A stretch of 64,000 nt of DNA from positions 868,001 through 932,000 of the forward strand of contig OY970234.1 of NCBI GenBank assembly GCA_963714125.1, read 5' to 3'. The notes below the pieces were generated by a model that had not been told where the DNA came from, ran no database searches, and was given only the letters and a program-made list of their open reading frames with translations. The position numbers and the translations under genes are program-made. Every line of letters begins with the position of its first letter. Position 1 is the stretch's first letter. This document shows positions 10,845 through 19,217 of the stretch, piece after piece. The stretch is from CAWCAW01 sp963714125. GTDB taxonomy: Bacteria; Actinomycetota; Acidimicrobiia; Acidimicrobiales; UBA8190.

Positions 10845-11918
10845 GTGCCGTCGCAACCGAGCTCGGCTATGGCCGACGCCCTGGCCATGGTGGCCCCGGG
10901 ACGTCCCCTGCGCGATGGCCTCGAGCGTGTGCTGCTGGCCAAGCGCGGTGGGCTGGTGGTGGTGGGCGACGACGCCGCCGTGCTGTCCATCTGCACCGGC
11001 GGTTTTCTGATCGACGCCGAGTTCAGCCCCCAGCGCCTGACCGAGCTGGCCAAAATGGACGGCGCCATCATCGTTTCGCCCGACGCGGCCCGCATCGCCC
11101 GCGCCAATGTCCACCTCATGCCCAACCCGACGGTGCCCACGACCGAAACCGGCACGCGCCACCGCACCGCCGAGCGCGTGGCCCGGTCCATTGACGTGGC
11201 GGTGGTGTCGGTGTCAGCCGCCATGGGGATCATCACCGTCTATCGCCACGACGAACGCCATCCCTTGCAGCCGGTGGGCCGTCTTTACGACCGCGTGAGC
11301 CACGCGCTCCAGACCATGCAGCGCTTTCGCCAGCGCTTCGACCTCGCCATCACCGCACTCACCGCACTCGAGGTCGAGGACACCGTCACCTTCCGGGACA
11401 TCTCCGCTGTCCTACAACCCGCCGAGCTGTTGTTGCGGGTGGCCCGCGACATCGAGGAAACCCTGGTGGAGCTGGGCGACGAAGGCCGGCTCTTGCGGCT
11501 CCAGCTCGAAGAGCTCACCGACGGCGTGGTCCCGGTCCGGGCGCTCGTGGTGCGCGACTACCTCGGCCCCGCCGCCGAGGGCGGCGAGGTCGGTGCGCTG
11601 CACGTTTTGGAGGCGCTGTCCACCGACGAGCTGCTCGATGCCCGCAAGGTAGGCGGCGCCCTAGGCCTGGCCGCCCCGGAATCCGAGCTCAACGCATCGC
11701 TCGAGCCGCGCGGCTACCGGCTCTTGTACCGCCTACCCCGCTTTCCTGATGCGCTGGTGGACCGGATCGTGGCGCATTTCGCCGGTCTGCAGAAGATCCT
11801 GCGGGCCACGGTGGAGGACCTCGAAGGGGTGGGCGGCGTGGGCCAGGCCCGGGCCCGGACCGTCAAAGACGGGCTGGCCCGATTGGCCGAGGCGAGCATT
11901 CTCGATCGTTACAGCTGA
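10845..11918 (+). CDS. disA: DNA integrity scanning protein / diadenylate cyclase DisA
   Basis: The 357-residue protein makes cyclic di-AMP from two ATP and scans DNA for branched structures. The DAC domain shows the catalytic DGA at residues 72-74 (KMDGAIIVS) and RHRTAE at 105-110. A helical linker follows, then a C-terminal helix-hairpin-helix DNA-binding region (VEDLEGVGGVGQARARTVKDGL). GTG 10845 is six bases after TACCAT, a possible -10 for a leaderless message; GTG 10812 is an alternative start with 11 more residues. The coupling with radA fits a role in repair checkpoint signalling. Confidence 0.94.
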   Translation: MPSQPSSAMADALAMVAPGRPLRDGLERVLLAKRGGLVVVGDDAAVLSICTGGFLIDAEFSPQRLTELAKMDGAIIVSPDAARIARANVHLMPNPTVPTTETGTRHRTAERVARSIDVAVVSVSAAMGIITVYRHDERHPLQPVGRLYDRVSHALQTMQRFRQRFDLAITALTALEVEDTVTFRDISAVLQPAELLLRVARDIEETLVELGDEGRLLRLQLEELTDGVVPVRALVVRDYLGPAAEGGEVGALHVLEALSTDELLDARKVGGALGLAAPESELNASLEPRGYRLLYRLPRFPDALVDRIVAHFAGLQKILRATVEDLEGVGGVGQARARTVKDGLARLAEASILDRYS

Positions 11919-11938
11919 CGCCGCGAAGGGTACGGGTT

Positions 11939-11961
11939 CACACCTCAGGTATCCTGGTGTG
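11939..11961 (+). promoter_or_regulatory. Putative carD promoter with flanking inverted repeat
   Basis: TATCCT at 11950-11955 is a good -10 hexamer about 60 bases before the carD start. It is flanked by CACACC (11939-11944) and GGTGTG (11956-11961), a 6-bp inverted repeat placed symmetrically around it. I see no clear -35 box. A regulator site or transcript hairpin are both possible; this is inference from sequence only. Confidence 0.35.
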
Positions 11962-12015
11962 TTCCCCTGGTGACTTTGCGGCCACCTGGCGCGCCTTCGC
12001 AGGAAAGAGAGCTAC

Positions 12016-12492
12016 GTGTTCGACATCGGTGACAAGGTCGTATATCCCCACCACGGGGCGGCCATTGTGGAACGGCGCGAGGTCAAAGAGGCCTTCGGCG
12101 AAAAGCGGGAGTACCTGGTCTTACGTCTCGCCTACGGCGACCTCACCTTGATGGTTCCGGCCGACAACACCGAAGGTGTGGGGCTGCGCGAGGTCATCAA
12201 CGACGAGGAGGTCGAGGAGGTGTTCGCCGTCCTTCGCAAGAAGGAGGCGCGCATGCCGACCAACTGGTCGCGCCGCTACAAGAACCACTCCGAGAAGCTT
12301 CGCTCGGGCGACATCTACCAAGTCGCCGAAGTTGTGCGGAACCTGTCCATCCGTGACAAGGACAAGGGCCTCTCCGCCGGCGAGAAGCGGATGCTCAGCC
12401 GCGCTCGCCAGATTCTCGTCTCCGAGCTCACCTTCGCCCTCGACGTCAACGAGGAGACCGCCGAGAAGCGCCTCGACGAGGCGCTGCCCTGA
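12016..12492 (+). CDS. carD: CarD-family transcription regulator
   Basis: The 158-residue protein has the N-terminal RNA-polymerase interaction domain (MFDIGDKVVYPHHGAAIVE, a Tudor-like fold shared with the transcription-repair coupling factor) and a C-terminal helical DNA-binding domain ending in LTFALDVNEETAEKRLDEAL. In actinobacteria CarD binds the RNA polymerase beta subunit, stabilises open complexes at rRNA promoters and is essential. The leader has AGGAAAGAG as ribosome site before GTG 12016. It precedes ispDF by eight bases, the same carD-ispD-ispF order known from mycobacteria. Confidence 0.95.
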   Translation: MFDIGDKVVYPHHGAAIVERREVKEAFGEKREYLVLRLAYGDLTLMVPADNTEGVGLREVINDEEVEEVFAVLRKKEARMPTNWSRRYKNHSEKLRSGDIYQVAEVVRNLSIRDKDKGLSAGEKRMLSRARQILVSELTFALDVNEETAEKRLDEALP

Positions 12493-12500
12493 GCCGTGCC

Positions 12501-13733
12501 ATGACGGGCTCCAGCGCCGGGCCCGGGCCCGTGTGGGCCGTGGTGGTGGCAGCCGGATCGGGACAACGCTTCGGCGGACGCAAGCAGTTCGAGACCGTGG
12601 CGGGACGCCCCATCGTGGCCTGGTCGGTCGAAGCCGCTCGCAGCACGTGTGACGGAGTGATCCTCGTTGTTCCCGCCGATGTCGCCTCGGTCTCGGCCGC
12701 GCCCGATCACGGTGCCGATGTCGTCGTCGCCGGAGGCGCCACCCGGGCCGCCTCGGTACGCGCCGGGCTGGGCGCCGTGCCCCTCGACGCGGCGGTGATC
12801 GTGGTCCACGACGGCGCTCGTCCCCTGGCCTCGGCGGAGCTTTTTCGGGCTGTGGTGGGTGCCGTGGCCGCAGGAGCCGACGGGGCCGTGCCCGCTTTGG
12901 CCGTGGCCGACACCGTCAAGAGGGTGGACGGCACTGCCGTGGTCGAGACCGTGGCGCGCGCCGGACTGATGGCGGTGCAGACCCCGCAAGCGTTTCAGGC
13001 CGCCACTTTGCGCCGTGCCCATGCCGATGAACCGGACGCCACCGACGACGCGTCGGTGGTCGAGGCGACGGGCGCTACCGTGCGCGTGGTGCCCGGCGAT
13101 CCCCGCAACATCAAGGTGACCACGCCCGACGACCTCGTCGTGGCTGATGCCTTGGCCCAATCTGCAGCCGCTCCGGCCGCTCCGGCCGCTCCGGCCGCTC
13201 CGGCTGCTCCGGCTGGTCCGGCTGGTCCAGCCGCCATGCCGTCATTGCCTTCCTTGCGCGTGGGCCATGGCTTCGACGTCCACCGTTTCTCCGAAGCGCC
13301 TGGTCGGGCGCTTGTGCTCGGCGGTGTGGTCGTTCCGGGCGCGGCCGGCCTGGCCGGACATAGCGACGCCGATGTCGTCAGCCATGCCGTGGCTGACGCG
13401 GTGCTGGGAGCGGCGTGCCTCGGCGACCTGGGCCAGCACTTCCCTGACACCGACGACGCCTGGGCGGGGGTCGACTCCGTGGAGCTGCTGGCTCGGGTTC
13501 TCGTCATGGTGCAAGACGCCGGAATGGCAGTGGTCAACGCTGATGTCACCGTCATCTGCGAGCGTCCCCGTCTGGCCGAGCACACGCCGGCCATGGTGAA
13601 ACGACTCGAACAGGCGTTGCGAGCGCCGGTCAGCGTCAAGGCCAAGCGGGCTGAGGGGCTCGGCGCTGTGGGTCGGGCGGAAGGCATTGCCTGCATGGCC
13701 GTGGTTCTGCTCACCGCGAGTGCGGCGTCATGA
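12501..13733 (+). CDS. ispDF: Bifunctional IspD-IspF (MEP pathway)
   Basis: The 410-residue fusion carries two enzymes of the non-mevalonate isoprenoid pathway. Residues 1-215 are the IspD cytidylyltransferase (VVVAAGSGQRFGGRKQF, VHDGARPL, QTPQAF). Residues 255-410 are the IspF cyclodiphosphate synthase (RVGHGFDVHRF, GHSDADVVSHAVADAVLGA with metal ligands, and KAKRAEGLG). The two are joined by an Ala-Pro-rich linker encoded by a tandem repeat. The middle enzyme IspE is not in the window. The product feeds the isoprenyl pool used by the polyprenyl synthase at 5.6-6.6 kb. ATG 12501 has no clear ribosome site, but the short gap to carD suggests an operon. Confidence 0.93.
   Translation: MTGSSAGPGPVWAVVVAAGSGQRFGGRKQFETVAGRPIVAWSVEAARSTCDGVILVVPADVASVSAAPDHGADVVVAGGATRAASVRAGLGAVPLDAAVIVVHDGARPLASAELFRAVVGAVAAGADGAVPALAVADTVKRVDGTAVVETVARAGLMAVQTPQAFQAATLRRAHADEPDATDDASVVEATGATVRVVPGDPRNIKVTTPDDLVVADALAQSAAAPAAPAAPAAPAAPAGPAGPAAMPSLPSLRVGHGFDVHRFSEAPGRALVLGGVVVPGAAGLAGHSDADVVSHAVADAVLGAACLGDLGQHFPDTDDAWAGVDSVELLARVLVMVQDAGMAVVNADVTVICERPRLAEHTPAMVKRLEQALRAPVSVKAKRAEGLGAVGRAEGIACMAVVLLTASAAS
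13169..13230 (+). repeat. Tandem repeat coding the IspD-IspF linker
   Basis: The 9-base unit GCTCCGGCC is repeated four to five times and then drifts to GCTCCGGCT and GGTCCGGCT. It codes an Ala-Pro-Ala spacer (APAAPAAPAAPAGPAGPAA) between the two catalytic domains. The repeat is in frame and a multiple of three, so copy number change would lengthen or shorten the linker without a frameshift. Confidence 0.75.
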
Positions 13734-14923
13734 GCCCCGCGCCGCGCGGCCGACCGGGCAAGCCCGATCGACCGGGCAGACCCAGCCGACCCGACCGACC
13801 GGGAAGGCCGGAGCGATCGGGACGACCGGGACGACCCGAACGAGGCCCAACGGAGCGCGGCCGCACGGCACGGCCAGAGCGACCGGGAAGGCCGGATCAA
13901 TCCGGTAGGCCCGAACGCGGCCAAGCCGAGCGCGGCCGCCCAGAACGAGCAGGTCGCCCAGAACGACCGGGGAAACCCGAGCGAGCGGGACGATCTGAGC
14001 GCGGCCAAGCCGAGCGCGGCCGTCCGGCGCGACCCGAACGATCCGGCCGGCCAGATCGAAGCGAACCTGTGCGTGGTCGCCCCAGCCGACCTGCAGCGCG
14101 CCCCGGCCGACCTGAACGACCAGAACGAGCCGGTCGCCCCGAGCACGAGCGCCCCACCCTGGGGGGCGAACAAGTCGAAGGGCGCCAAGCCGTACGCGAA
14201 CTGCTGGCCGCCGGCATCCGGACGGTCAGCGAAGTGTGGATCTCCGAAGGCTTGGATCCGTCCCCGATCCTCGACGACATCGAGCGCCTGGCCGCTCGTC
14301 GCAAGGTGCGCACTCTGCTCGTGCCGCGCCGACGACTCGAACAGTCCGCTCGTACCGAAGCTCCGCAAGGGGTGATGGCCCGCGCCCGCCCCCTCCCCGA
14401 GAGCGACCTCGACGACCTCTGCCAAGACACGAAGCGCCCGCCGTTCCTCCTCGTGCTCGATGGGGTGACTGATCCGCACAACGTCGGTTCCCTGTTACGC
14501 AGCGCGGAGAGTGCGGGAGTGACCGGAGTCTTGTTGCCGCGTCACCGCGCCGCGCACATCACGCCCACAGTGGCCAAAGTCGCCGCCGGCGCCATCGAAC
14601 ACCTCGCCTTTGCGTTGGTGCCCGGTGTCCCTAGCGCGTTGCAACGTCTCGAAGATCTGGGAGTGGTGTCCGTCGGCCTTGACGCCGGTGCACCGCGCGC
14701 GCTGTATGACCTCGGTGACGAAGTCTCCGGTCCCGTGGCATTGGTCATGGGGGCCGAAGGCAAAGGTCTGGCTGCCTTGACGAAGAAGCGTTGCTCGATG
14801 CTGGCGTCGATTCCGCAACGCGGATCGTTGGCGTCGCTCAACGTGGCCGCCGCCGGCGCGGTGGCATGTTTCGAGCTGGCCCGGCGGCGTCACAGCGGCC
14901 CTATCACGGCGCGGCGCGCCTAA
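13730..14923 (+). CDS. rlmB: 23S rRNA 2'-O-methyltransferase, RlmB/TrmH family, with long Arg/Gly/Pro-rich N-terminus
   Basis: The C-terminal half is a SpoU/TrmH methyltransferase: substrate-binding domain from EQVEGRQAVRELLAAG, then the knotted SPOUT core with LLVLDGVTDPHNVGSLLRSAE, VALVMGAEGKGL and IPQRGSLASLNVAAAGAVA. This type methylates a ribose in 23S rRNA (G2251 in E. coli). Residues 1-140 are an unusual low-complexity tail of repeated RPGRP, PERG and GQAERGRP units with almost no hydrophobic residues. The tail is probably disordered and RNA-binding. The start overlaps the ispDF stop by four bases (ATGAG). cysS, often found between ispF and rlmB, is absent. Confidence 0.88.
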   Translation: MSPAPRGRPGKPDRPGRPSRPDRPGRPERSGRPGRPERGPTERGRTARPERPGRPDQSGRPERGQAERGRPERAGRPERPGKPERAGRSERGQAERGRPARPERSGRPDRSEPVRGRPSRPAARPGRPERPERAGRPEHERPTLGGEQVEGRQAVRELLAAGIRTVSEVWISEGLDPSPILDDIERLAARRKVRTLLVPRRRLEQSARTEAPQGVMARARPLPESDLDDLCQDTKRPPFLLVLDGVTDPHNVGSLLRSAESAGVTGVLLPRHRAAHITPTVAKVAAGAIEHLAFALVPGVPSALQRLEDLGVVSVGLDAGAPRALYDLGDEVSGPVALVMGAEGKGLAALTKKRCSMLASIPQRGSLASLNVAAAGAVACFELARRRHSGPITARRA

Positions 14924-14933
14924 GTGGGATGGG

Positions 14934-15006
14934 AGCCGGTGGTGGGACTCGAACCCACGACCTGACGATTACAAATCGCCTGCGCTTCCAGCTGCGCCAC
15001 ACCGGC
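14934..15006 (-). tRNA. tRNA-Thr (anticodon TGT)
   Basis: The minus strand folds into a 73-base cloverleaf. The acceptor stem pairs GCCGGTG (from 15006) with CACCGGC, with discriminator T. The anticodon stem GGCGA/TCGTC carries the loop TTTGTAA, giving anticodon TGT, which reads ACA. The T arm contains GGTTCGAGTCC. No CCA is encoded. It lies 10 bases beyond the convergent rlmB stop. Confidence 0.95.
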
Positions 15007-15099
15007 AGGGTTTCCACGCTAGTGCTGAGGTGCGTTGCACCCTCGTTGGTTGGAGGATCCTTGCTTCGGGGTCCTCTCATTGGCAGGCTGGACGACACG

Positions 15100-15360
15100 A
15101 TGGGTCTGACTGAACGCGACCGCGACATCCTCTGCTTCGAGGAATCCTGGTGGACCCGACCTGGTGCCAAGCATGTCGGCATCCGCGACCTGCTCGGGCT
15201 TTCACCGACCAGTTACTACAAACGGTTGGCCGAATTGGTCGACGCGCCCGAGGCCATGGAGTTCTCTCCTCTCGTCGTGCGACGCGTCCGCCGCCGACTT
15301 CTGGCCCGACGCCGGACGCGATTCGAAGGACTCGCCCAACCTCAGCACCCACGACGATGA
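15100..15360 (+). CDS. DUF3263 protein
   Basis: The 86-residue product starts MGLTERDRDILCFEESWW and continues with GLSPTSYYKRLAELVDAPEA, the pattern of the actinobacterial DUF3263 family: a small helical protein resembling a helix-turn-helix in which a conserved W-W and SxxYY precede a recognition-like helix. Function is not known to me. The frame is open far upstream, through the tRNA on the other strand, but ATG 15100 is the family start. Its stop overlaps the next gene (ATGA), and in other actinobacteria this family also lies before a LytR_C protein, so the pair is probably functional. Confidence 0.85.
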   Translation: MGLTERDRDILCFEESWWTRPGAKHVGIRDLLGLSPTSYYKRLAELVDAPEAMEFSPLVVRRVRRRLLARRRTRFEGLAQPQHPRR

Positions 15361-15938
15361 GCGACATCGACGGGCCCCCGGTCGACGACGGCTTCGAGGC
15401 CCTCGATGGCCCGAGCCACGGTCGGGCCGGTCCGGTGTGGCGCGGCGTGCTCGTCGTCGCCGTCGCTGTCGTCCTCGGCATCTTGCTTTTGCCATCGGCC
15501 ACCCGGCCACCGGTGGGCACATCGCTCGCGGCGTCGACGTCCACTCCGCCGACTTCGCTGGTTCCCTCTTCGACCACCACGACCACCACGCCGCCTCCGC
15601 CTGCTCCCGAGGTGCACGTGCTCGTGGCCAACGCCACCGTGATCAACGGGGTGGCCGGGGCGGTCACCACCTTTTTGGGCACCAAGGGGTACTCCACGCT
15701 GACGGCGACGAACGCCACTGCCAAGGTGAGCTCCACGGAAGTCTTTCCCGTGAGCGGAGCCGTCGGGGCGGCGTCCGAGGTGGCTACCGCGCTCGACCTG
15801 CCGGCGGCCAGCATCCAAGGCGCCACCGTGCCGGTGCCCGTGGCCAGCTACGAAGGCGCCACGGTGGTGGTTATCGCCGGGCCCGATCTGGCCGCTCGTT
15901 TCGTCCCCTCTTCGGCCACGACCACCACCACGGGCTGA
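15357..15938 (+). CDS. Membrane-anchored LytR_C domain protein
   Basis: The 193-residue protein has a short cytoplasmic N-terminus, one membrane helix (about residues 30-47, VLVVAVAVVLGILLL), a Thr/Pro/Ser-rich spacer (50-85) and a C-terminal LytR_C domain (HVLVANATVINGVAGAVTTFL to the VVVIAGPDLA segment). Such domains occur after LytR-CpsA-Psr ligases or alone and are thought to act at the cell wall outside the membrane. No LCP catalytic domain is present. A second Thr run closes the protein. It is translationally coupled to the DUF3263 gene. Confidence 0.8.
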   Translation: MSDIDGPPVDDGFEALDGPSHGRAGPVWRGVLVVAVAVVLGILLLPSATRPPVGTSLAASTSTPPTSLVPSSTTTTTTPPPPAPEVHVLVANATVINGVAGAVTTFLGTKGYSTLTATNATAKVSSTEVFPVSGAVGAASEVATALDLPAASIQGATVPVPVASYEGATVVVIAGPDLAARFVPSSATTTTTG

Positions 15939-15948
15939 CCCGGCCGTC

Positions 15949-16746
15949 ATGGCCAATGCGTCGCTCGGGCCCCTGGCGGCGTTGATCGAGGACGCCGCCA
16001 CGAGTGCGGTGGTGACCGACTTCGACGGCACGCTGGCCGCCATCGTCGACGAACCCGACGATGCCGTCGCCCTCGACGAGGCCCAGACGGTGTTGGCCCG
16101 GCTGGCGTGGTCCTTCGCCGTGGTGGCGGTGGTGTCCGGTCGTCCCGTCGAGTACCTGCAACGGCGCCTTGGTGGGGCGGGCCCGGCCGTGCGTTTGGTC
16201 GGTGTGTACGGACTGGAATGGATCGAGGGCGGCCGGGTGCGCACCGCTCCCGGCGCGCAAGCCTGGATAGCCCCCGTGGCCGAGGTGGTGGCGGCGGCAC
16301 GCGCCGAAGCGCCCGAGCACGTGGGAGTCGAGGACAAGAGGGTGTCGATGACGTTGCACTGGCGGCGTGCCCCCGACGCAGCCCCCTGGGCCCGACAATT
16401 CGCGGCTCGTTGGGTCGCCACCACCGGATTGGTGGCGCATGATTCGCGCATGGCCATCGACCTCAGACCCCCGCTGGACGTGGACAAAGGATCGGCTCTA
16501 CGCGACGTCGTCGGTGGCTGCCAAGCGGTGTGCTATTTCGGGGACGACACCGGTGATTTGGCCGCCTTCGCGGCTCTCGACGAGCTGGACAGCGCCAACA
16601 TCGCCACCGTGCGCGTGGCCGTGGCCGACCCGGAGTCACCCCCGGCCTTGATTGCCGCGGCCGACATGGTGGTGCCCGGACCTGCCGCCGCCTTGGCCCT
16701 ATTGACGAAGCTGGCCGACGTGGCCGAAGCCCGAGCTACGACCTGA
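15949..16746 (+). CDS. otsB: Trehalose-6-phosphate phosphatase
   Basis: The 265-residue HAD-family enzyme removes phosphate from trehalose 6-phosphate to give trehalose. HAD motif I is VTDFDGTLAAI (Asp22 and Asp24), motif II lies in VVSGRPVEYL, and the motif III/IV region is PPLDVDKGSAL with YFGDDTGDLAAF. GLEWIEGGRV is the family substrate loop. It is convergent with otsA, the enzyme that makes its substrate, and the two coding regions overlap by 11 bases at their 3' ends, an unusual tail-to-tail arrangement for a two-step pathway. Confidence 0.93.
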   Translation: MANASLGPLAALIEDAATSAVVTDFDGTLAAIVDEPDDAVALDEAQTVLARLAWSFAVVAVVSGRPVEYLQRRLGGAGPAVRLVGVYGLEWIEGGRVRTAPGAQAWIAPVAEVVAAARAEAPEHVGVEDKRVSMTLHWRRAPDAAPWARQFAARWVATTGLVAHDSRMAIDLRPPLDVDKGSALRDVVGGCQAVCYFGDDTGDLAAFAALDELDSANIATVRVAVADPESPPALIAAADMVVPGPAAALALLTKLADVAEARATT

Positions 16747-18118
16747 TCACCGCCGCATCCAAAAGGTCAGCCAGCCAGTCCCCGGCGTCGCGCCGCGCCA
16801 AGATCTCCCGCACGCCGTGCGCCCGCCGGGCCCGCTCCTCGGCGTCCATGTCGAGCGCGGCCCCAAGCACGGCAGCGGTGCCGGCCACATCGAAGGGATT
16901 GACCTCCAAGGCCGGGCCGCGCAGCTCTTCATAGGCGCCCGCCTCGCGCGACAGCGCCAGCACACCGTCGGTGCGATTGACGATGGGGCCTTCCTTGGCC
17001 ACCAGGTTGAGCCCGTCTCGCACGGGGTTCACGAGCAGCACGTCGTAACGCGTGAGCGCGGCCACGGATCGAGCGGGGTCGTCGGCCACGTCGAGGATGA
17101 TGGGCGTCCAGTCGCCCGTCGCCCACGTCTCGTTGATGCGCTCGACGGTGTGCTCGGCCTCGGTGCCGTAGGCCTGGTACTCCGGCAACGTCTGGCGCGA
17201 CGTATACGCCAGCGCCAGCATCACCACGCCGCCGCGCAGGTCGGGCCGGTTCTTCAGCAGCTCGTCGAAAGCCCAGAAGCCGCGCAGCAGGTTCTTGGAC
17301 GGCTCCATCCGGTCTACGCGCAGCACCATGCGCCGTCCGCCGAGCAGCTCGTCGACCCGCGTGCCCGCCTCGGTGCTCTGCGGGGAGGCGGCCCGCTCGA
17401 GCATGACGCCAGGGTCGGGCGCCAGGGGCGAGACGAAGGTCCGCCCCGGGTCGATGCCCAACGACGCTGCGCAGGAGCGGTAGGCGGCTTCCCAGCGAGC
17501 GGTGTGGAACCCACACGCGGTGGAGGTGGCCATGGAGCCGACCAGGTCGGAGGCCGCCGCGTCGGGCAGGATGCGGAGCACGTTGGGATCGGCGAAGGGG
17601 GTGTGGGTGAAATGCACGGTGCGAAGATCGGGGCGCGTCCGGGCCAACATCCCCGGAACGAGACAGAGGTGGTAGTCCTGCACCAGCACGGTGGCCTCGT
17701 CCCCGGCCGCCCCGGCGATCTTGGCGGCGAAGGACGCGTTGAGCTCCCGGTAGGCGTCGAAGGCCTCGGCCCAGCGATGGTCCAGGCGAGGTCGGCGGGA
17801 CTGGTCGAAGAGGTGGTGGTGCAAGAACCACAGCGTCGAGTTCGACACCACGTCGTACGCCATGCGGTAGGTGTCGGGATCGGGCTGCACCGTGATCAGC
17901 CGGATGCCGCCGTCGGACATCATCCCCTCGGCGGTGGCCAGCCGATCCGCTTCAGACATGGCACACGAGACCCACGTCGCCCCGGTGCCCTCGAGCAACG
18001 GGTGCAACGCCGCGGCCAGCCCTCCGGCGGAGCCGGCCGGGACCGGTTTGCCCTGGTCGTCGAGAGCGAAGGACAGCGGCCCCCGGTTGGACGCCACGAC
18101 GAGATCGGTGTCCGCCAC
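16736..18118 (-). CDS. otsA: Trehalose-6-phosphate synthase
   Basis: The 460-residue GT20 glycosyltransferase makes trehalose 6-phosphate from a nucleotide sugar and glucose 6-phosphate. Seen are the N-terminal VVASNRGPL, VLVQDYHLCLVPGMLARTRP, FTHTPFADPNVLRILP, FHTARWE, MVLRVDRMEPSKNLLRGFWAFDE and the C-terminal NPVRDGLNLVAKE with REAGAYEEL. GTG 18118 stands seven bases after TAGGGT (18126-18131 on the minus strand) with no ribosome site, suggesting a leaderless transcript. The promoter overlaps the start region of the divergent glycerate kinase. Confidence 0.94.
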   Translation of the reverse strand: MADTDLVVASNRGPLSFALDDQGKPVPAGSAGGLAAALHPLLEGTGATWVSCAMSEADRLATAEGMMSDGGIRLITVQPDPDTYRMAYDVVSNSTLWFLHHHLFDQSRRPRLDHRWAEAFDAYRELNASFAAKIAGAAGDEATVLVQDYHLCLVPGMLARTRPDLRTVHFTHTPFADPNVLRILPDAAASDLVGSMATSTACGFHTARWEAAYRSCAASLGIDPGRTFVSPLAPDPGVMLERAASPQSTEAGTRVDELLGGRRMVLRVDRMEPSKNLLRGFWAFDELLKNRPDLRGGVVMLALAYTSRQTLPEYQAYGTEAEHTVERINETWATGDWTPIILDVADDPARSVAALTRYDVLLVNPVRDGLNLVAKEGPIVNRTDGVLALSREAGAYEELRGPALEVNPFDVAGTAAVLGAALDMDAEERARRAHGVREILARRDAGDWLADLLDAAVIRS

Positions 18119-18147
18119 GCGATGGACCCTACCCGTGGGTGCCGGGC

Positions 18148-19182
18148 ATGACTCCTCGCCGGCGACTGCTGCTGGCCTGCCCCGACGCCTTTAAGCAGAC
18201 GGCGTCGGCGGCATCGGTGGCTGCCGGTATGGCGTCTGCGGCGGTGTCATTGGGCTGGGAGTGCGACCTCTGCCCGCTGTCGGACGGCGGTGAAGGCTTC
18301 GCCGACGTCCTGGCCCAGGCGGGGCCGCACCCGGCCGAGCCGCAGGTCACCACGGTGACCGGGCCTCTCGGAGCGCGCGTCGAGGCCCGCTGGTACCTGG
18401 TGGGGGAGACGGCGGTCATCGAATCGGCGGCCGCCTCGGGTTTGGGCCTGGCCGGCGGTGCGGCCGGCAACGATCCCGTCGCCGCCACCACCCGGGGTAC
18501 CGGTGAGCTCATCGCCGCCGCCGTCGCCGGCGGCGTGCGAAAAGTCCTGGTGGGCGTGGGCGGATCGGCCACCACCGACGGTGGACTGGGCGCCGTCGAC
18601 GCCATCGAGGAGGCCGGCGGCCTGGGCGGAGTCGAGGTCGTGGTGGCCTGTGACGTCGAGACCCTCTTCACCGACGCCGCGCCCATCTTCGGGCCCCAAA
18701 AAGGGGCCACCCCGGCCCAGGTGACCCTCCTGCACCAGCGCTTGGTCGAGCTGGCCGAGCGCTACCGGGACCGCTTCGGCGTGAACGTGACCGCCCTGCC
18801 CCGCTCGGGTGCCGCCGGAGGCCTGGCCGGTGGGCTGGCCGCCCTGGGGGCCCGGTTGTCGCCCGGGTTCGACGTCGTGGCCGAGGCGGTGGACCTCGAG
18901 GCGCGCCTCGGACCCGCCGTGATGGCTTTCACCGGTGAAGGTCGCCTCGACGCCACCTCGTGGGCGGGCAAGGTGGTGGGGGGTGTGGCCCGCCGGGGCG
19001 CCGCCGCAGGGACGCGTGTCGTGGTGGTGGCCGGATCGGTGGCCCACGACACGCAGACCCATGACCTGCAGGTGGTCAGCCTCGTCGACCGCTTCGGCGA
19101 GGCTCGGGCCATGGCCGAGCCCCAGGGCTGTGTGGAGATCGCCGTGCACGACGTTCTCTCGACCGTGCCACCGGCCCCTTGA
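18148..19182 (+). CDS. glxK: Glycerate kinase (GlxK/GarK family)
   Basis: The 344-residue product is a type-1 glycerate kinase that phosphorylates glycerate to 2-phosphoglycerate. Motifs are LLACPDAFKQTASAASVAAGM at the N-terminus, CPLSDGGEGFADVLA, TRGTGELIAAAV, VGVGGSATTDGGLGAVDAI, and FTGEGRLDATSWAGKVVGGVA. It starts at ATG 18148; GTG 18139 is an alternative adding three residues. It is divergent from otsA with about 30 bases between them. Its end lies next to the TetR operator region. Confidence 0.9.
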   Translation: MTPRRRLLLACPDAFKQTASAASVAAGMASAAVSLGWECDLCPLSDGGEGFADVLAQAGPHPAEPQVTTVTGPLGARVEARWYLVGETAVIESAAASGLGLAGGAAGNDPVAATTRGTGELIAAAVAGGVRKVLVGVGGSATTDGGLGAVDAIEEAGGLGGVEVVVACDVETLFTDAAPIFGPQKGATPAQVTLLHQRLVELAERYRDRFGVNVTALPRSGAAGGLAGGLAALGARLSPGFDVVAEAVDLEARLGPAVMAFTGEGRLDATSWAGKVVGGVARRGAAAGTRVVVVAGSVAHDTQTHDLQVVSLVDRFGEARAMAEPQGCVEIAVHDVLSTVPPAP

Positions 19183-19207
19183 CATCGTAGTGAGTGACTA
19201 CTAACTT
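19179..19207 (+). promoter_or_regulatory. tetR promoter with operator between -35 and -10
   Basis: TTGACA at 19179-19184 is a perfect -35 box. TAACTT at 19202-19207 lies 17 bases downstream as a weak -10. Between them is TAGTGAGTGACTACTAA, whose TAGTGAGTG (19188-19196) recurs as its reverse complement before the MFS gene. A repressor bound here would block the polymerase, so autoregulation by the TetR protein is inferred. Confidence 0.6.
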
Positions 19208-19217
19208 AGGAGCCGTG

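Noticed and set aside
13740..14150. Possible CRISPR array in the repeated stretch of rlmB
   Set aside because: Repeats are short, in frame, of uneven length and have no spacers; they code an Arg/Pro/Gly tail.
12995..14479. A 494-codon minus-strand frame across ispF and rlmB
   Set aside because: Its Ser/Arg/Gly repeats are the reverse complement of the repetitive RlmB tail; no independent start or domain is visible.
14791..15099. An upstream extension of the DUF3263 frame with the text GGTRTHDLTITN
   Set aside because: This part reads through the antisense of tRNA-Thr and is not conserved; the real start is ATG 15100.
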